Made by a program: the position numbers and the translations under genes
Assembly (NCBI RefSeq): GCF_900103165.1
Contig: NZ_FNKY01000001.1
Span: 1,674,001 to 1,738,000 of the forward strand
Direction: 5' to 3'
DNA: 64,000 bases
Source of the DNA: Nitrosospira multiformis
GTDB taxonomy: Bacteria > Pseudomonadota > Gammaproteobacteria > Burkholderiales > Nitrosomonadaceae
Shown: positions 40,855 through 49,695 of the stretch, one piece after another
Layout: every line of letters begins with the position of its first letter
Numbering within the stretch: position 1 is the stretch's first letter
Notes under the pieces: model-generated
What the model saw: the letters and a program-made list of their open reading frames with translations, nothing else
Databases searched by the model: none
Told to the model about the DNA's origin: nothing

Positions 40855-41823
40855 GTGTCTATTGAACGTATCAGAAATCTTATCGCCCAGGACATGGATG
40901 CGGTGGACGCGGTTATCCGCGACAAACTCTATTCCGATGTGGGACTTATCCGGCAGGTAAGCGAATATATCATCAACAGTGGCGGGAAGCGCCTGAGGCC
41001 AGCACTGGTGATTCTTGCCGCGGGTGCATTCGGTTATTCCGGCAGATATCATTTCAATCTTGCGGCAGTCGTGGAATTCATTCATACCGCGACCCTGCTG
41101 CATGACGATGTCGTTGATGCATCGGAATTGCGGCGCAGTAAAGCTACCGCCAATGCATTGTTCGGTAACGCCGCCAGCGTGCTGGTCGGGGATTTTCTAT
41201 ACTCCCGCGCGTTCCAGATGATGGTGGAAGTGGACAACATGCGTGTCATGCAGGTATTAGCCGATGCCACCAATACGATTGCCGAAGGTGAGGTGCTGCA
41301 GTTGCTCAATTGCCGCGATCCCAACGTTGATGAGGAAAACTACCTGCGGGTGATTCGATATAAGACCGCCAAACTATTTGAGGCGGCGACCCGGTTGGGG
41401 GCGATTCTTGGCAATGCCACACCGGCGGAGGAAGAAGCGATGGCTGCTTATGGAATGCATCTGGGTACAGCGTTTCAGTTGACCGATGACATGCTGGATT
41501 ATTCCGGGGATTATCAGGAAACGGGCAAGAATCTGGGTGACGATCTGGCCGAAGGCAAGCCTACGCTACCATTGATTTATGCAATGAGAACAGGATCAAG
41601 TGAACAGGCCACTATCATACGTAATGCGATTGAGCAGGGCGGAGAGGGCGGCTTCGGACCGGTTTTGGAAGTTATCCAGCAGACTGGAGCACTGGCTTAC
41701 ACGCGGCAGCGGGCACAAGCCGAATCTGACACGGCGTCCGCAACGATTTCATCAATCCAGGATTCTGATTACAAGGAGTGTCTGTTACAACTGACCACCT
41801 TTGCGGTGGCGAGAAATTATTAG
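40855..41823 (+). CDS. ispB: Octaprenyl diphosphate synthase
   Basis: Trans-prenyltransferase that extends farnesyl diphosphate with isopentenyl diphosphate to make the ubiquinone side chain. The 322 residues show the first aspartate-rich motif LLHDDVVD, GGKRLRP, GDFLYS, and the second motif TDDMLDY. Chain length (C40) is by family analogy. The start is GTG 40855 with GCGGGAA upstream; an ATG at 40829 is out of frame. It is divergent from rplU, the common betaproteobacterial arrangement. Confidence 0.93.
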   Translation: MSIERIRNLIAQDMDAVDAVIRDKLYSDVGLIRQVSEYIINSGGKRLRPALVILAAGAFGYSGRYHFNLAAVVEFIHTATLLHDDVVDASELRRSKATANALFGNAASVLVGDFLYSRAFQMMVEVDNMRVMQVLADATNTIAEGEVLQLLNCRDPNVDEENYLRVIRYKTAKLFEAATRLGAILGNATPAEEEAMAAYGMHLGTAFQLTDDMLDYSGDYQETGKNLGDDLAEGKPTLPLIYAMRTGSSEQATIIRNAIEQGGEGGFGPVLEVIQQTGALAYTRQRAQAESDTASATISSIQDSDYKECLLQLTTFAVARNY

Positions 41824-42020
41824 ACAGACAGTTTTCGGCGCCAGGACCGGCGATCGGGCTTGCGACTAAAGTTCAAGGTTCGCGAGAGGCTTCTGGAATA
41901 ATTTTGGATTGCCCGGATGCCCCTTCCTGCGTACAATTGCTGCCCACGCACCTGGTAGATGTAACTGTTGAAAATGTTGCGTGCTATTAATAATATACGT
42001 AAGTCGCTGATTAAATAATT

Positions 42021-42097
<77 letters not shown>

Positions 42098-42122
42098 ATT
42101 TTGATACGGTAACGGAGACGCG

Positions 42123-42362
42123 TTGGGTAGACTACTGTTCTTCGTCCTTATCGCCGTGCTCGTTTTCTGGGCAATACGAAGCTATCGGCGCGGATTAAAA
42201 AAGCGGCAGGAAGAGGCTCAAAAAGAGTCACCATCTATCGAGAGTGAAGATATGGTGCGCTGCACTCATTGCGGTGTGCATTTGCCGAAAAGTGAAAGTA
42301 TTCTCTCCGAAGACAAGTTTTTCTGTAGTGATGAACATCGTCATTTACACCTGCAGCGATAG
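42123..42362 (+). CDS. PP0621-family small membrane protein with Cys motif
   Basis: A 79-residue protein with one N-terminal transmembrane helix (LLFFVLIAVLVFWAI, residues 4-18), a basic linker, and a small metal-site-like end: CTHCGVHLPKSE followed by FFCSDEHRHLH. The family is conserved next to ampD in many betaproteobacteria and has no assigned function that I know. The start is TTG 42123, 26 bp after the tRNA. It probably runs with ampD, 54 bp downstream. Confidence 0.8.
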   Translation: MGRLLFFVLIAVLVFWAIRSYRRGLKKRQEEAQKESPSIESEDMVRCTHCGVHLPKSESILSEDKFFCSDEHRHLHLQR

Positions 42363-42416
42363 ATTTCAACGCTTCCGAATATACGGCGATTCAGGTAACG
42401 TGGACCCCGGCAGCGT

Positions 42417-42980
42417 GTGAAGGCCAGCCCCCTACAAATTGACGAAACGGGCTGCCTGGACGGTGTACACTTCATTCCTTCACCCAATTGCGACGAGCGT
42501 CCGGCCGGATGTGCGATCGATTTGCTGGTGATCCATAATATCAGCCTGCCACCGGAGGAATTCGGCGGTGACGGTGTCATTGAGCTATTCACCAACAGGC
42601 TTGATCCCGAAGCGCATCCCTACTACCAGACTCTGCGCGACCTCAAGGTTTCCACCCATTTTCTCATCCGCCGGGATGGTGAGCTCATCCAGTTTGTTCC
42701 CTGCGAAAAGCGTGCCTGGCATGCGGGAGTATCCAGTTGGCAAGGCAGGGCTCGCTGTAACGATTTCTCAATCGGCATAGAACTCGAAGGCAGTGATGCC
42801 ACGCCGTTTACCGTCAGCCAGTATGAGGCGCTGGTAGCGCTCACGCTGGCGTTGCAAAAGGCCTATCCTATCACCGGCATCGCCGGGCATTCAGACATTT
42901 CGCCGGGCCGCAAAACCGATCCGGGACCTTGTTTTGACTGGGAGCGCTATCGTGCGGCTCTGATTGCCGCCGGCTGTTGA
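42417..42980 (+). CDS. ampD: 1,6-anhydro-N-acetylmuramyl-L-alanine amidase AmpD
   Basis: Cytoplasmic zinc amidase that cuts the lactyl-peptide bond of anhydromuropeptides during cell-wall recycling. The 187 residues show the zinc-ligand sites IHN (near 40), WHAG (near 101) and GRKTDPGPCFDW (near 165), and the internal HFLIRRDGELIQFVP. The start is GTG 42417. A normal-length protein with all ligands present, so likely active. Confidence 0.94.
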   Translation: MKASPLQIDETGCLDGVHFIPSPNCDERPAGCAIDLLVIHNISLPPEEFGGDGVIELFTNRLDPEAHPYYQTLRDLKVSTHFLIRRDGELIQFVPCEKRAWHAGVSSWQGRARCNDFSIGIELEGSDATPFTVSQYEALVALTLALQKAYPITGIAGHSDISPGRKTDPGPCFDWERYRAALIAAGC

Positions 42981-43049
42981 TTCGATGAGTAAACGGTACA
43001 AAGCAAACAGATGGAGTTCCGCTATCGCGGGAATGGCGGAAAGTAAAAT

Positions 43050-43140
43050 GTCATACCGGCGCAAGCCGGTATCCAGCGGTATTCAAAGCACGTTATTACC
43101 GGCTTAGGCTGGATTCCAGGTCAAGCCTGGAATGACGAGA
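43050..43140. repeat. REP-like double hairpin
   Basis: Two palindromes lie between ampD and the convergent ybiT gene: ATACCGGC-gcaa-GCCGGTAT (43053-43072) and ATTCCAGG-tcaag-CCTGGAAT (43113-43133), each beside a CCAG motif (GTATCCAG and GGATTCCAGG). This is the form of common intergenic REP sequences and could also act as a transcription or mRNA-stability element. Confidence 0.6.
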
Positions 43141-43179
43141 TTCATGGTATTTTCTCGTGGGATAATTAGGAGAAATGAC

Positions 43180-44784
43180 TCATACCACCCCTTGACCCAG
43201 CAGATAGTCTTCATAGCTGCCCTTGAAATCGCTGATTCCATTGGGCCTCATTTCGACGATGCGTGTGGCCAGTGAGGATACAAACTCCCGATCATGAGAA
43301 ACGAAAATCAGCGTCCCCGTGTATTTTTCCAGCGCGCCATTCAGGGATTCAATGGATTCCATGTCGAGATGATTGGTCGGTTCATCCATGAGTAATACAT
43401 TGTTCTTTTGCAGCATGAGCTTGCCGAACAGCATGCGTCCTTCCTCGCCGCCGGAGATTACTTTAACCGGTTTTTTTACTTCATCGCCGGAGAATAGCAG
43501 CCTGCCGAGAACGCTGCGTATCGTCTGATCGTCGTCGTGTTCGCGTCGCCACTGGGTCATCCAGTCGGTGAGCGGCATATCTGCTTCAAAATCACTCGCG
43601 TGATCTTGTGCAAAGTAACCGGGGCGTGCTTTTTCCGCCCATTTTACTTCTCCCGCATCGGGTGGCAGATCGTTGGCCAGACATCGCAGCAGCGTGGTCT
43701 TACCGATACCGTTGGGACCGATGATGGCGATTTTCTCGCCTGCTTCGACATTGAGGCTGAATTTTTTCAGGAGCGGTTTTTCCATGCCGGCAAATTGCTT
43801 GGTGATACTTTGCACCGATACCGCCAGGCGATGCAGTTTTTCCCGCTCATCCATCTCAAAGCGAATATAGGGGTACTGGCGGCTGGATGGTTTTACGTCC
43901 TCCAGCTTTATTTTCTCGATCTGGCGTGCGCGGCTGGTGGCTTGCCGTGCTTTGGAGGCATTGGCGGAAAAACGGCTGACAAACGACTGCAATTCCGCGA
44001 TCTGGGTCTTCTTCTTGGCATTGTCGGCCAGCATGCGCTCTCGTACCTGGGTGGACGCAGTCATGTAGTCGTCGTAATTGCCGGGGTAAATACGGATTTC
44101 CCCGTAATCCAGATCTGCCATGTGAGTACAGACACTGTTCAGAAAATGGCGATCGTGTGAAATAATGACGATGGTACTCCTGCTGGCATTGATGACATCT
44201 TCAAGCCAGCGGATAGTATTGATGTCCAGATTATTGGTGGGTTCGTCCAGCAGCAGAATTTCGGGATTCGCAAATAGCGCCTGCGCCAGCAGCACACGCA
44301 GCTTGAATCCGGGCGCTATGGCGCTCATCAGCCCGGTATGCTGTGACAGCGGAATATCCACGCCCAGCAGCAATTCCCCGGCCCGCGCTTCGGCGGAATA
44401 GCCATCCAGCTCGGCGAAGCGCGCTTCAAGTTCGGCGGCGTGCATATAGTCGTCCTCGCTGGCGTCAGGATTGGCATAGATCGCGTCGCGTTCCTCCTTC
44501 ACGCGCCACAGCTCTTCGTGCCCCATCATGACGGTATCGATTACCGGGCAATTCTCAAAGGCGAACTGATCCTGACGCAATTTGCCCACCCGCTCGCCGG
44601 CATCAACACTGACATTGCCGGAAGTGGGTTCAAGATCGCCGCCGAGGATTTTCATGAAGGTGGATTTGCCGGAGCCGTTGGCTCCGATCAGACCATAGCG
44701 GTTGCCGTCGCCGAATTTGACGGAGACATTTTCAAACAGGGGCTTGGCCCCGAATTGCATGGTGATATTGGCAGTAGTGATCAA
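43180..44784 (-). CDS. ybiT: ABC-F ATPase, YbiT type
   Basis: Soluble protein with two ATPase domains and no membrane part; ABC-F proteins bind the ribosome E-site and modulate translation. Domain 1 has GANGSGKST and [11 protein letters not shown]; domain 2 has [19 protein letters not shown] and [11 protein letters not shown], joined by the charged linker around [23 protein letters not shown] start it at TTG 44784, giving [12 protein letters not shown] and 534 residues as in E. coli YbiT, with AGGAAG just upstream. The longer frame to 44949 adds 55 unlike residues. Confidence 0.9.
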   Translation of the reverse strand: MITTANITMQFGAKPLFENVSVKFGDGNRYGLIGANGSGKSTFMKILGGDLEPTSGNVSVDAGERVGKLRQDQFAFENCPVIDTVMMGHEELWRVKEERDAIYANPDASEDDYMHAAELEARFAELDGYSAEARAGELLLGVDIPLSQHTGLMSAIAPGFKLRVLLAQALFANPEILLLDEPTNNLDINTIRWLEDVINASRSTIVIISHDRHFLNSVCTHMADLDYGEIRIYPGNYDDYMTASTQVRERMLADNAKKKTQIAELQSFVSRFSANASKARQATSRARQIEKIKLEDVKPSSRQYPYIRFEMDEREKLHRLAVSVQSITKQFAGMEKPLLKKFSLNVEAGEKIAIIGPNGIGKTTLLRCLANDLPPDAGEVKWAEKARPGYFAQDHASDFEADMPLTDWMTQWRREHDDDQTIRSVLGRLLFSGDEVKKPVKVISGGEEGRMLFGKLMLQKNNVLLMDEPTNHLDMESIESLNGALEKYTGTLIFVSHDREFVSSLATRIVEMRPNGISDFKGSYEDYLLGQGVV

Positions 44785-45040
44785 AGCTCGCTTCCTGAAA
44801 AAGATAGCAAAAAAACCGCCTATTTTATACGTTTTTACAGTGAATTCCGAGCATCGTTTGTGATTGCCGTCACCGGACCGGCTGAGAGCAGAGCAGATGC
44901 GGCAGGCGTTCCGGAGGCCTTGTTTGCAAAATTGACTCTGTTCAAGCAAACGGATTCAGTGCCCTGAATCTATTGGGTGAGAATTCCAGATATCTATCTA
45001 CCATAACAACGAGTTACCGGTCTGCGAGCAAATAATTGCG

Positions 45041-46135
45041 TCAGAAATTGACAGCTAATGATGTTGTAATAAACGTGTTGTTGTCGGCGGCGGTACCATT
45101 CCTGGTGGTAAAAATACTGTCTTTACTGCTCAATGTTCTTGCCTCAATCCGCCACAATAAATTGCTGGTGATGTGGTAATCAAAATTGGCTGAGAACCCC
45201 CATGTTCTAAAACCATTAGGTGTGCCGGATGCGATGATTACGCCGTGTCTGTCATCGTAGTATTCCGCTCTGACTGCAATGGCGGTTTTTGCTGTGGGCG
45301 TATATCTCAGAATAATCGTCGGGTTGAACCATGTATTCATGGCTGAAGAATTCTTGTTTCGTTGTTCAATACCAATATCAAAATTTATCGCGGCGGAAAG
45401 TGCCTCAGTCACGCTAAAAATACCATAGAAATTATGAAAATAACGCATTTGCCTGGTGCTGTCAGGTTTGTCGCTACCGATAAATGTGCTGCTATTCAAT
45501 GTTATTTTTGAGGAAGGTTTATAAGTAATCTGGGTACCAAATGCGGGAACAGTATTCCCGTCCACTGGTTTAATGTGTTGCCAACCGTTTAGAGCTAATG
45601 CACTAAAAAACCATTTTTCATTCTTTGATGTGTAACTGATCTTAGCGCCTGATTCAAAATAGGGGGTATTCTCTGCACCCATACTCCGGGTTAATGTCCA
45701 ATTATCTTTACCCACCGCGCTTTCAAGACCGATGTGTGAAGCGAAGACACCGGCATCCAGCCACAGATTATTTTCTCCCGACAGCTTTACACCCACATTA
45801 CCTTCGTAGAAATTTCCCAATATGCCAGGCTCGGCCGCATAGTTGGCATTCATATAGGTACCCGCCGCTAACGCAAGGTTGCCCCTGATTTTGTTTGTGG
45901 TATACGATCCTTTCAGGAAAGCCAAATTTACTGAAGCTTCATTGTTTTTATTGAAATTAAAGAGAAACGAAGGCCTGGTGTCTCCGATTGGGTTATTGAA
46001 ATCACCGCCATAGTAAGTTTCCGCGTAGCCGCTAATGGTGAATGGTGAGAGGAAGCGGTTGAAAATTCCGGTACTGACTTGTGCATTGGCTTGTAGGGTT
46101 GTCAGTAGACAAGCGGCCAACACTATTCTTTTCAT
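45041..46135 (-). CDS. Outer-membrane beta-barrel porin (OmpL/Bbp2-like)
   Basis: A 364-residue protein with a signal peptide (MKRIVLAACLLTTLQANA) and a barrel of alternating beta strands ending in TTSLAVNF. It resembles the porin_4/Bbp2-type barrels, with segments such as FTISGYAETYYGGDFN and RPSFLFNFNKNNEASVNLAFLKG. The substrate is unknown. It is more AT-rich than its neighbours. Its promoter carries the same 49-bp module as the kdp operon, which suggests that it is made under potassium or osmotic stress together with the pump. Confidence 0.8.
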   Translation of the reverse strand: MKRIVLAACLLTTLQANAQVSTGIFNRFLSPFTISGYAETYYGGDFNNPIGDTRPSFLFNFNKNNEASVNLAFLKGSYTTNKIRGNLALAAGTYMNANYAAEPGILGNFYEGNVGVKLSGENNLWLDAGVFASHIGLESAVGKDNWTLTRSMGAENTPYFESGAKISYTSKNEKWFFSALALNGWQHIKPVDGNTVPAFGTQITYKPSSKITLNSSTFIGSDKPDSTRQMRYFHNFYGIFSVTEALSAAINFDIGIEQRNKNSSAMNTWFNPTIILRYTPTAKTAIAVRAEYYDDRHGVIIASGTPNGFRTWGFSANFDYHITSNLLWRIEARTLSSKDSIFTTRNGTAADNNTFITTSLAVNF

Positions 46136-46218
46136 CTTTGTCTTCTACGCCTCCGGCAAGTTTGACCGGGGAAACGCGTTTGTCAGTTATAAGTAACTGA
46201 ATATTAGAAGAAAAAGTA

Positions 46219-46267
46219 TAAAAATATTGTAAATAGCCAGCGAATTGTTATAAAAAATTCGTAAAAA
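46219..46267 (-). promoter_or_regulatory. Kdp-type regulatory module, porin copy
   Basis: On the minus strand, counting from 46267 as 1: TTTTTA at 1-6, a T run ending TTTA at 14-17, ATTTAC at 34-39 and TTTTTA at 44-49. TTTA therefore occurs at 3-6, 14-17, 35-38 and 46-49, exactly as upstream of kdp and of the PII-like gene. It ends 83 bp before the porin start codon. Confidence 0.65.
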
Positions 46268-46383
46268 TCGTGTGCGGCCTTATCCATGAATCAGGGAGGT
46301 TTTTTTTCACACGATTACACGATTAGGGTAGGACTCTTCCGGGGGCAAATTTCACCTTATTCAACCACGGGATTCGGCTTGAG

Positions 46384-48054
46384 TCATGCTTGCCGGGAAG
46401 CGCGCCGTTCTTTTTTCCAGATCGTGAACAGGGTATTCAGCTTATCTCGCTTGGTTAGTCGCTCGTCGGAAAGCGTTTCGAGAAACTCGGCCAGGCGTTT
46501 CGATTTCACCACCGTGTAGACCGTCAGTGCAATAATTGGAATGAGTATCAGCATAAAGTAGATCAGTTTGGTGCTGAACGTATTGTCGGCGGCGGCGATC
46601 AGGTTCATTCCCAGAAAACCAGTCGTCACGGTACCGATCAGGCCGAACGTGGTCACCACGGTCAACCGCACCATGGAATCGGTTTGACGCCTTACCTGGT
46701 CTCTTTCCAGGTAGTCGTTCATATCCAGAATACGCAGCCGCGTGCGCCTGTACAATTCGTCTGTGCCAAGGTGGTTTCTCATCATGGTAAAAACATCGCG
46801 GGCCTGAGCCTGGTCGGACACTTCATGAAACCAGTAGCGATTAGTAAACCGCAAAAAAATCTCGGTGACATGTTTTACGTCGCGTCTGAAGGCACGTACC
46901 GAATCGGGCCGGCGGATATCGAGCCGGCTGATTTCGGCAACGAGCCGGTTGGAGAGTATCAACAACGCGGCCTTATGGAAATGCGTGATCAGAAAGAGCA
47001 GAAAGTACTGATGACGGAACTGACCCAGCATGCCGCTTTCCGTATCCGTAAAGAAAGGTTCACCTGTTTCGCCTATCATCGTGAAATCATGACCGTTGGA
47101 GAGGAGACGCATATCGCTGAAATCATGTTCTCGCGCCTCTTCCCAGTAGCGATCGTAGCAGTAGCGCCGCTCGAAATCCTCCAGGAATTGCTCCGAAAAT
47201 GGTAGCGTCCGCGCGTCGCCTGGGCGCGTGACCAATCCGAACCGGACAAGATCGCCACGAGTCAGCCGGGTTTTTTCATCCAAAGCCAGGTAACTCATCA
47301 ACGGCATACGTTGATATTCGATTTCCCGATAGCGGACATCCCCTTCCCGCTGTGAGTGGTCAAGCACCAGCGGTTCCATCAGAAACTCCCAGTGGGACGC
47401 CACGCATGGTGCCCGATGTTCACCGACAAACCGCAGATAGCGTGCTTTGTTTTCATAGTCCGATACCGCAAGCACGGCGCCGCTATGCGAGAGCCACTCA
47501 ACGCGCTCTGCGCAGTGCCCACCGCGGCCGCTCCGCTCCCAATGTGTCGGGTAAGCTCGGCCGAAGCGGTACAGGGTGTCAAGTGCGCGTCGTAGCGAAA
47601 GTTTTTCGCCTATTATTTCCATGACCAGGATGGCGATGTCTATGTCATAGAAGAAATACAGATCGACATGTGCCACATTGAAAGTTGCGGGCAGGGGGTC
47701 GTCAGGAAGGGTAATTCGCGCTTGCGCAACATCATTGCGGCGAAATACGTGAATTGGCGAGCGCCCGAACCTTCCATCGCCATCACTGCCACCGCCCTCG
47801 CCATACAAAAAGCGTTGCACGAAGGGCAGGAAAGTGACAAATTCCTTGTAATGCCTTTCTTTGAACTCGGCTGGATCGACGCTGAACTCGTCCGCCACTT
47901 CATTCCATACAGAATCGGTGCTTGTCGCGCTCAGGCACTCCCAATGGTTCTGAATTTGTGTGCCTTCATGGCGCGGCAACAGTTGTACCGGCCAAAGCAC
48001 GATTTCTCTGAATTTTTCGACGTTTGGCAATTGAAGCGGTTCCGTGGCATTCAT
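46384..48054 (-). CDS. CorA-like membrane protein with long N-terminal domain
   Basis: A protein of about 556 residues whose last 120 resemble CorA-type divalent cation channels: a helix before the membrane (TRLRILDMNDYLERDQVRRQTD), a first helix followed by FLGMNLI with the signature GMN, a second helix (LIYFMLILIPIIALTVYTVV) and a basic tail. The first 430 residues are acidic and soluble, longer than in CorA, and I do not recognise their fold. I prefer ATG 48054 (AGGG six bases upstream) over 48060 and 48117. It lies between the porin and the PII-like gene on the same strand, so a role in cation balance is plausible. Transport of Mg2+ is not shown by the sequence alone. Confidence 0.7.
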   Translation of the reverse strand: MNATEPLQLPNVEKFREIVLWPVQLLPRHEGTQIQNHWECLSATSTDSVWNEVADEFSVDPAEFKERHYKEFVTFLPFVQRFLYGEGGGSDGDGRFGRSPIHVFRRNDVAQARITLPDDPLPATFNVAHVDLYFFYDIDIAILVMEIIGEKLSLRRALDTLYRFGRAYPTHWERSGRGGHCAERVEWLSHSGAVLAVSDYENKARYLRFVGEHRAPCVASHWEFLMEPLVLDHSQREGDVRYREIEYQRMPLMSYLALDEKTRLTRGDLVRFGLVTRPGDARTLPFSEQFLEDFERRYCYDRYWEEAREHDFSDMRLLSNGHDFTMIGETGEPFFTDTESGMLGQFRHQYFLLFLITHFHKAALLILSNRLVAEISRLDIRRPDSVRAFRRDVKHVTEIFLRFTNRYWFHEVSDQAQARDVFTMMRNHLGTDELYRRTRLRILDMNDYLERDQVRRQTDSMVRLTVVTTFGLIGTVTTGFLGMNLIAAADNTFSTKLIYFMLILIPIIALTVYTVVKSKRLAEFLETLSDERLTKRDKLNTLFTIWKKERRASRQA

Positions 48055-48271
48055 TCTCATCCCTGACTTGTTGAGAGAACTGGATTGTTGCTGATTTCGA
48101 CATATTACGCTTCGCATGCTTGGGAGGCTAAGTCATCCTAACCGGCGCTAAGCTCAAGCCTGGCGGTGGCCGCCCATTTTTCGCATCTGCTTCGCGGATT
48201 GCCTGCTTACCCCGTTTCACGTCGGCGAAAGCGGGGATGCTTCGGATTACGCTGCGATCCGACCTATGGAA

Positions 48272-48505
48272 CTACCGAACTTTGTTTTCATGCCATTTCC
48301 ATTTTCTTCTTCTTTGTATTTCACACGTGAAACTACAGGTTATTGGCCTTCCGTAGGCCATGTTGTGGCGCACGAGATTGACCTGGTGCGCTTTTCCGCA
48401 TATCGGGCAACAGTGCGGATAAAACCTCATTGCAGGTGTCTCGTTCGAGATTGGCGAGGGATCATATGTTTGCTGGCTAGGTGGCTTAGAACATAGGTTA
48501 GTCAT
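48272..48505 (-). CDS. Small hypothetical protein with CPxCGK motif
   Basis: A 77-residue frame whose ATG (48505) overlaps the stop of the PII-like gene by 8 bp, the usual sign of a coupled gene. The C-terminal half reads CCPICGKAHQVNLV... then ITCSFTCEIQRRRKWK, two Cys pairs in the spacing of a zinc ribbon. No ribosome site is visible and the N-terminal 25 residues look unstructured. It may be a real metal-binding partner of the PII-like protein or a chance frame. Confidence 0.4.
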   Translation of the reverse strand: MTNLCSKPPSQQTYDPSPISNETPAMRFYPHCCPICGKAHQVNLVRHNMAYGRPITCSFTCEIQRRRKWKWHENKVR

Positions 48506-48788
48506 GGTGAAGCATATCGGACGATATATTCTCGATCTTCGCGGCATGCGCCGTCGAAAGTATGGCGGAAATTATGCCGTCAGAGCGATTGTCATCGGAC
48601 GTAACCTCCAGTCGCATATGATCTTCACGCTTGGCAATGGCGGTCCCGCAGTACCAGTCGCCGAGTTCGCTGATGCATGTCCGATGCGACACCGGGGCAA
48701 TTATCAATCTATTCGCGCCTGCGATAAAAATGGCTTTACGCACCGCTGCCATTTCTGATGCGCTTACTACGAGGTTGATGCGTTTCAT
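48498..48788 (-). CDS. PII-like signalling protein
   Basis: A 96-residue protein with the beta-alpha-beta pattern of PII proteins: MKRINLVVSASEMAAVRKAIFIAGANRLIIAPV at the start and HMRLEVTSDDN...GIISAILSTAHAAKIE near the end. These match the first strand-helix and the helix with the A-x-T-G-K-I-like segment of GlnB relatives. The classical T-loop Tyr-51 region is replaced by SHRTCISELGDWYCG, so it is not GlnB or GlnK. PII-like proteins of this size usually bind a nucleotide and regulate a membrane transporter. ATG 48788 has AGGAG seven bases upstream. Its promoter shares the 49-bp kdp module, and it lies between kdpE and a CorA-like protein, so a role in potassium or cation transport is likely but unproven. 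Confidence 0.7.
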   Translation of the reverse strand: MKRINLVVSASEMAAVRKAIFIAGANRLIIAPVSHRTCISELGDWYCGTAIAKREDHMRLEVTSDDNRSDGIISAILSTAHAAKIENISSDMLHHD

Positions 48789-48848
48789 GCGATTCTCCTT
48801 ATCAAACAAGCTCAGCAGAGCCTGAATCAAATGCTAGAAGAAACAGCA

Positions 48849-48897
48849 TAAAAACGTAGTAAATAAACAACCGCCAACCGTAAAAAAATCATAAAAA
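48849..48897 (-). promoter_or_regulatory. Kdp-type regulatory module, PII-like gene copy
   Basis: Minus-strand module with TTTTTA at 1-6 (from 48897), TTTTTTTAC ending at 18, ATTTAC at 34-39 and TTTTTA at 44-49; TTTA at 3-6, 14-17, 35-38 and 46-49. The first part (TTTATGATTTTTTTACGG) resembles the E. coli KdpE box as I remember it. It ends 60 bp before the start codon. Confidence 0.7.
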
Positions 48898-48977
48898 TGG
48901 CCTGATAGGGTATTCACCAGGCTACGCTTTACTATTTCGATCGACGGTATCCGAATTTGGAAGTGCTCTTGACGTCG

Positions 48978-49679
48978 CTATTCCAGAGACAACAGTAATC
49001 GGTAGCCCACAGCGGTTTCGGTTTGAAGATATTTCGGTTGTGCGGGATCGTCTTCGAGTTTTTGCCTCAAATGTCCCATATAGATGCGTAGATAGTGACC
49101 GCTTTCCGAGTGCGACGGTCCCCAGACTGCGCGCAGGAGTTGCGGACTGGTTACCACCCGCCCCGCATTTTTCACCAGCATCGTCAGCAGCCGATATTCT
49201 AGCGGCGTTAAGTGAACTATTTGATTAGCCTTGGTTATGAGGCGCGCCTTGAGATCGATCCTGACATCTCCAAACTCGCAAACCCCATGATCGCTAACGC
49301 CAGGCTGGAGGTTTCGCCGTTGCATGGCGCGTACCCGCGCAAGAAGTTCGCCGACGCCGAACGGTTTGGTGAGGTAGTCGTCGGCCCCGGCATCAAGCGC
49401 TTTGATCTTATCCTGCTCATTGATGCGCGCCGACAAAACGATGATAGGAATCGATGACCATTTCCTGACGTCCAGGATGAAATCGACCCCGTCACCATCA
49501 GGCAGGCCGAGATCCAGGATAACGAGGTCCGGTTTGCGTGTTCCCGCATCGATGAGCCCCCGCCGGATGGTTTCTGATTCGAAGACTTGCCATCCTTCCG
49601 TCTCCAGCGCCATGCGCACGAAACGCCGTATTTGCGGCTCATCTTCGATTATTAGCGCAACGGGTACGGATTGACTCAT
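48978..49679 (-). CDS. kdpE: Two-component response regulator KdpE
   Basis: OmpR-type regulator of 233 residues. Receiver domain 1-125 has the acidic pair IIEDE, the phosphorylated aspartate in VILDLGLPDGDG and the conserved lysine in YLTKPF. The DNA-binding winged helix follows (LTPLEYRLLTMLVKNAGRVVTSPQLLRAVWG). It is activated by KdpD and should bind the TTTA modules described here. It lies 16 bp after kdpD. Confidence 0.96.
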   Translation of the reverse strand: MSQSVPVALIIEDEPQIRRFVRMALETEGWQVFESETIRRGLIDAGTRKPDLVILDLGLPDGDGVDFILDVRKWSSIPIIVLSARINEQDKIKALDAGADDYLTKPFGVGELLARVRAMQRRNLQPGVSDHGVCEFGDVRIDLKARLITKANQIVHLTPLEYRLLTMLVKNAGRVVTSPQLLRAVWGPSHSESGHYLRIYMGHLRQKLEDDPAQPKYLQTETAVGYRLLLSLE

Positions 49680-49695
49680 GGGCGCGCCTTTAGAT

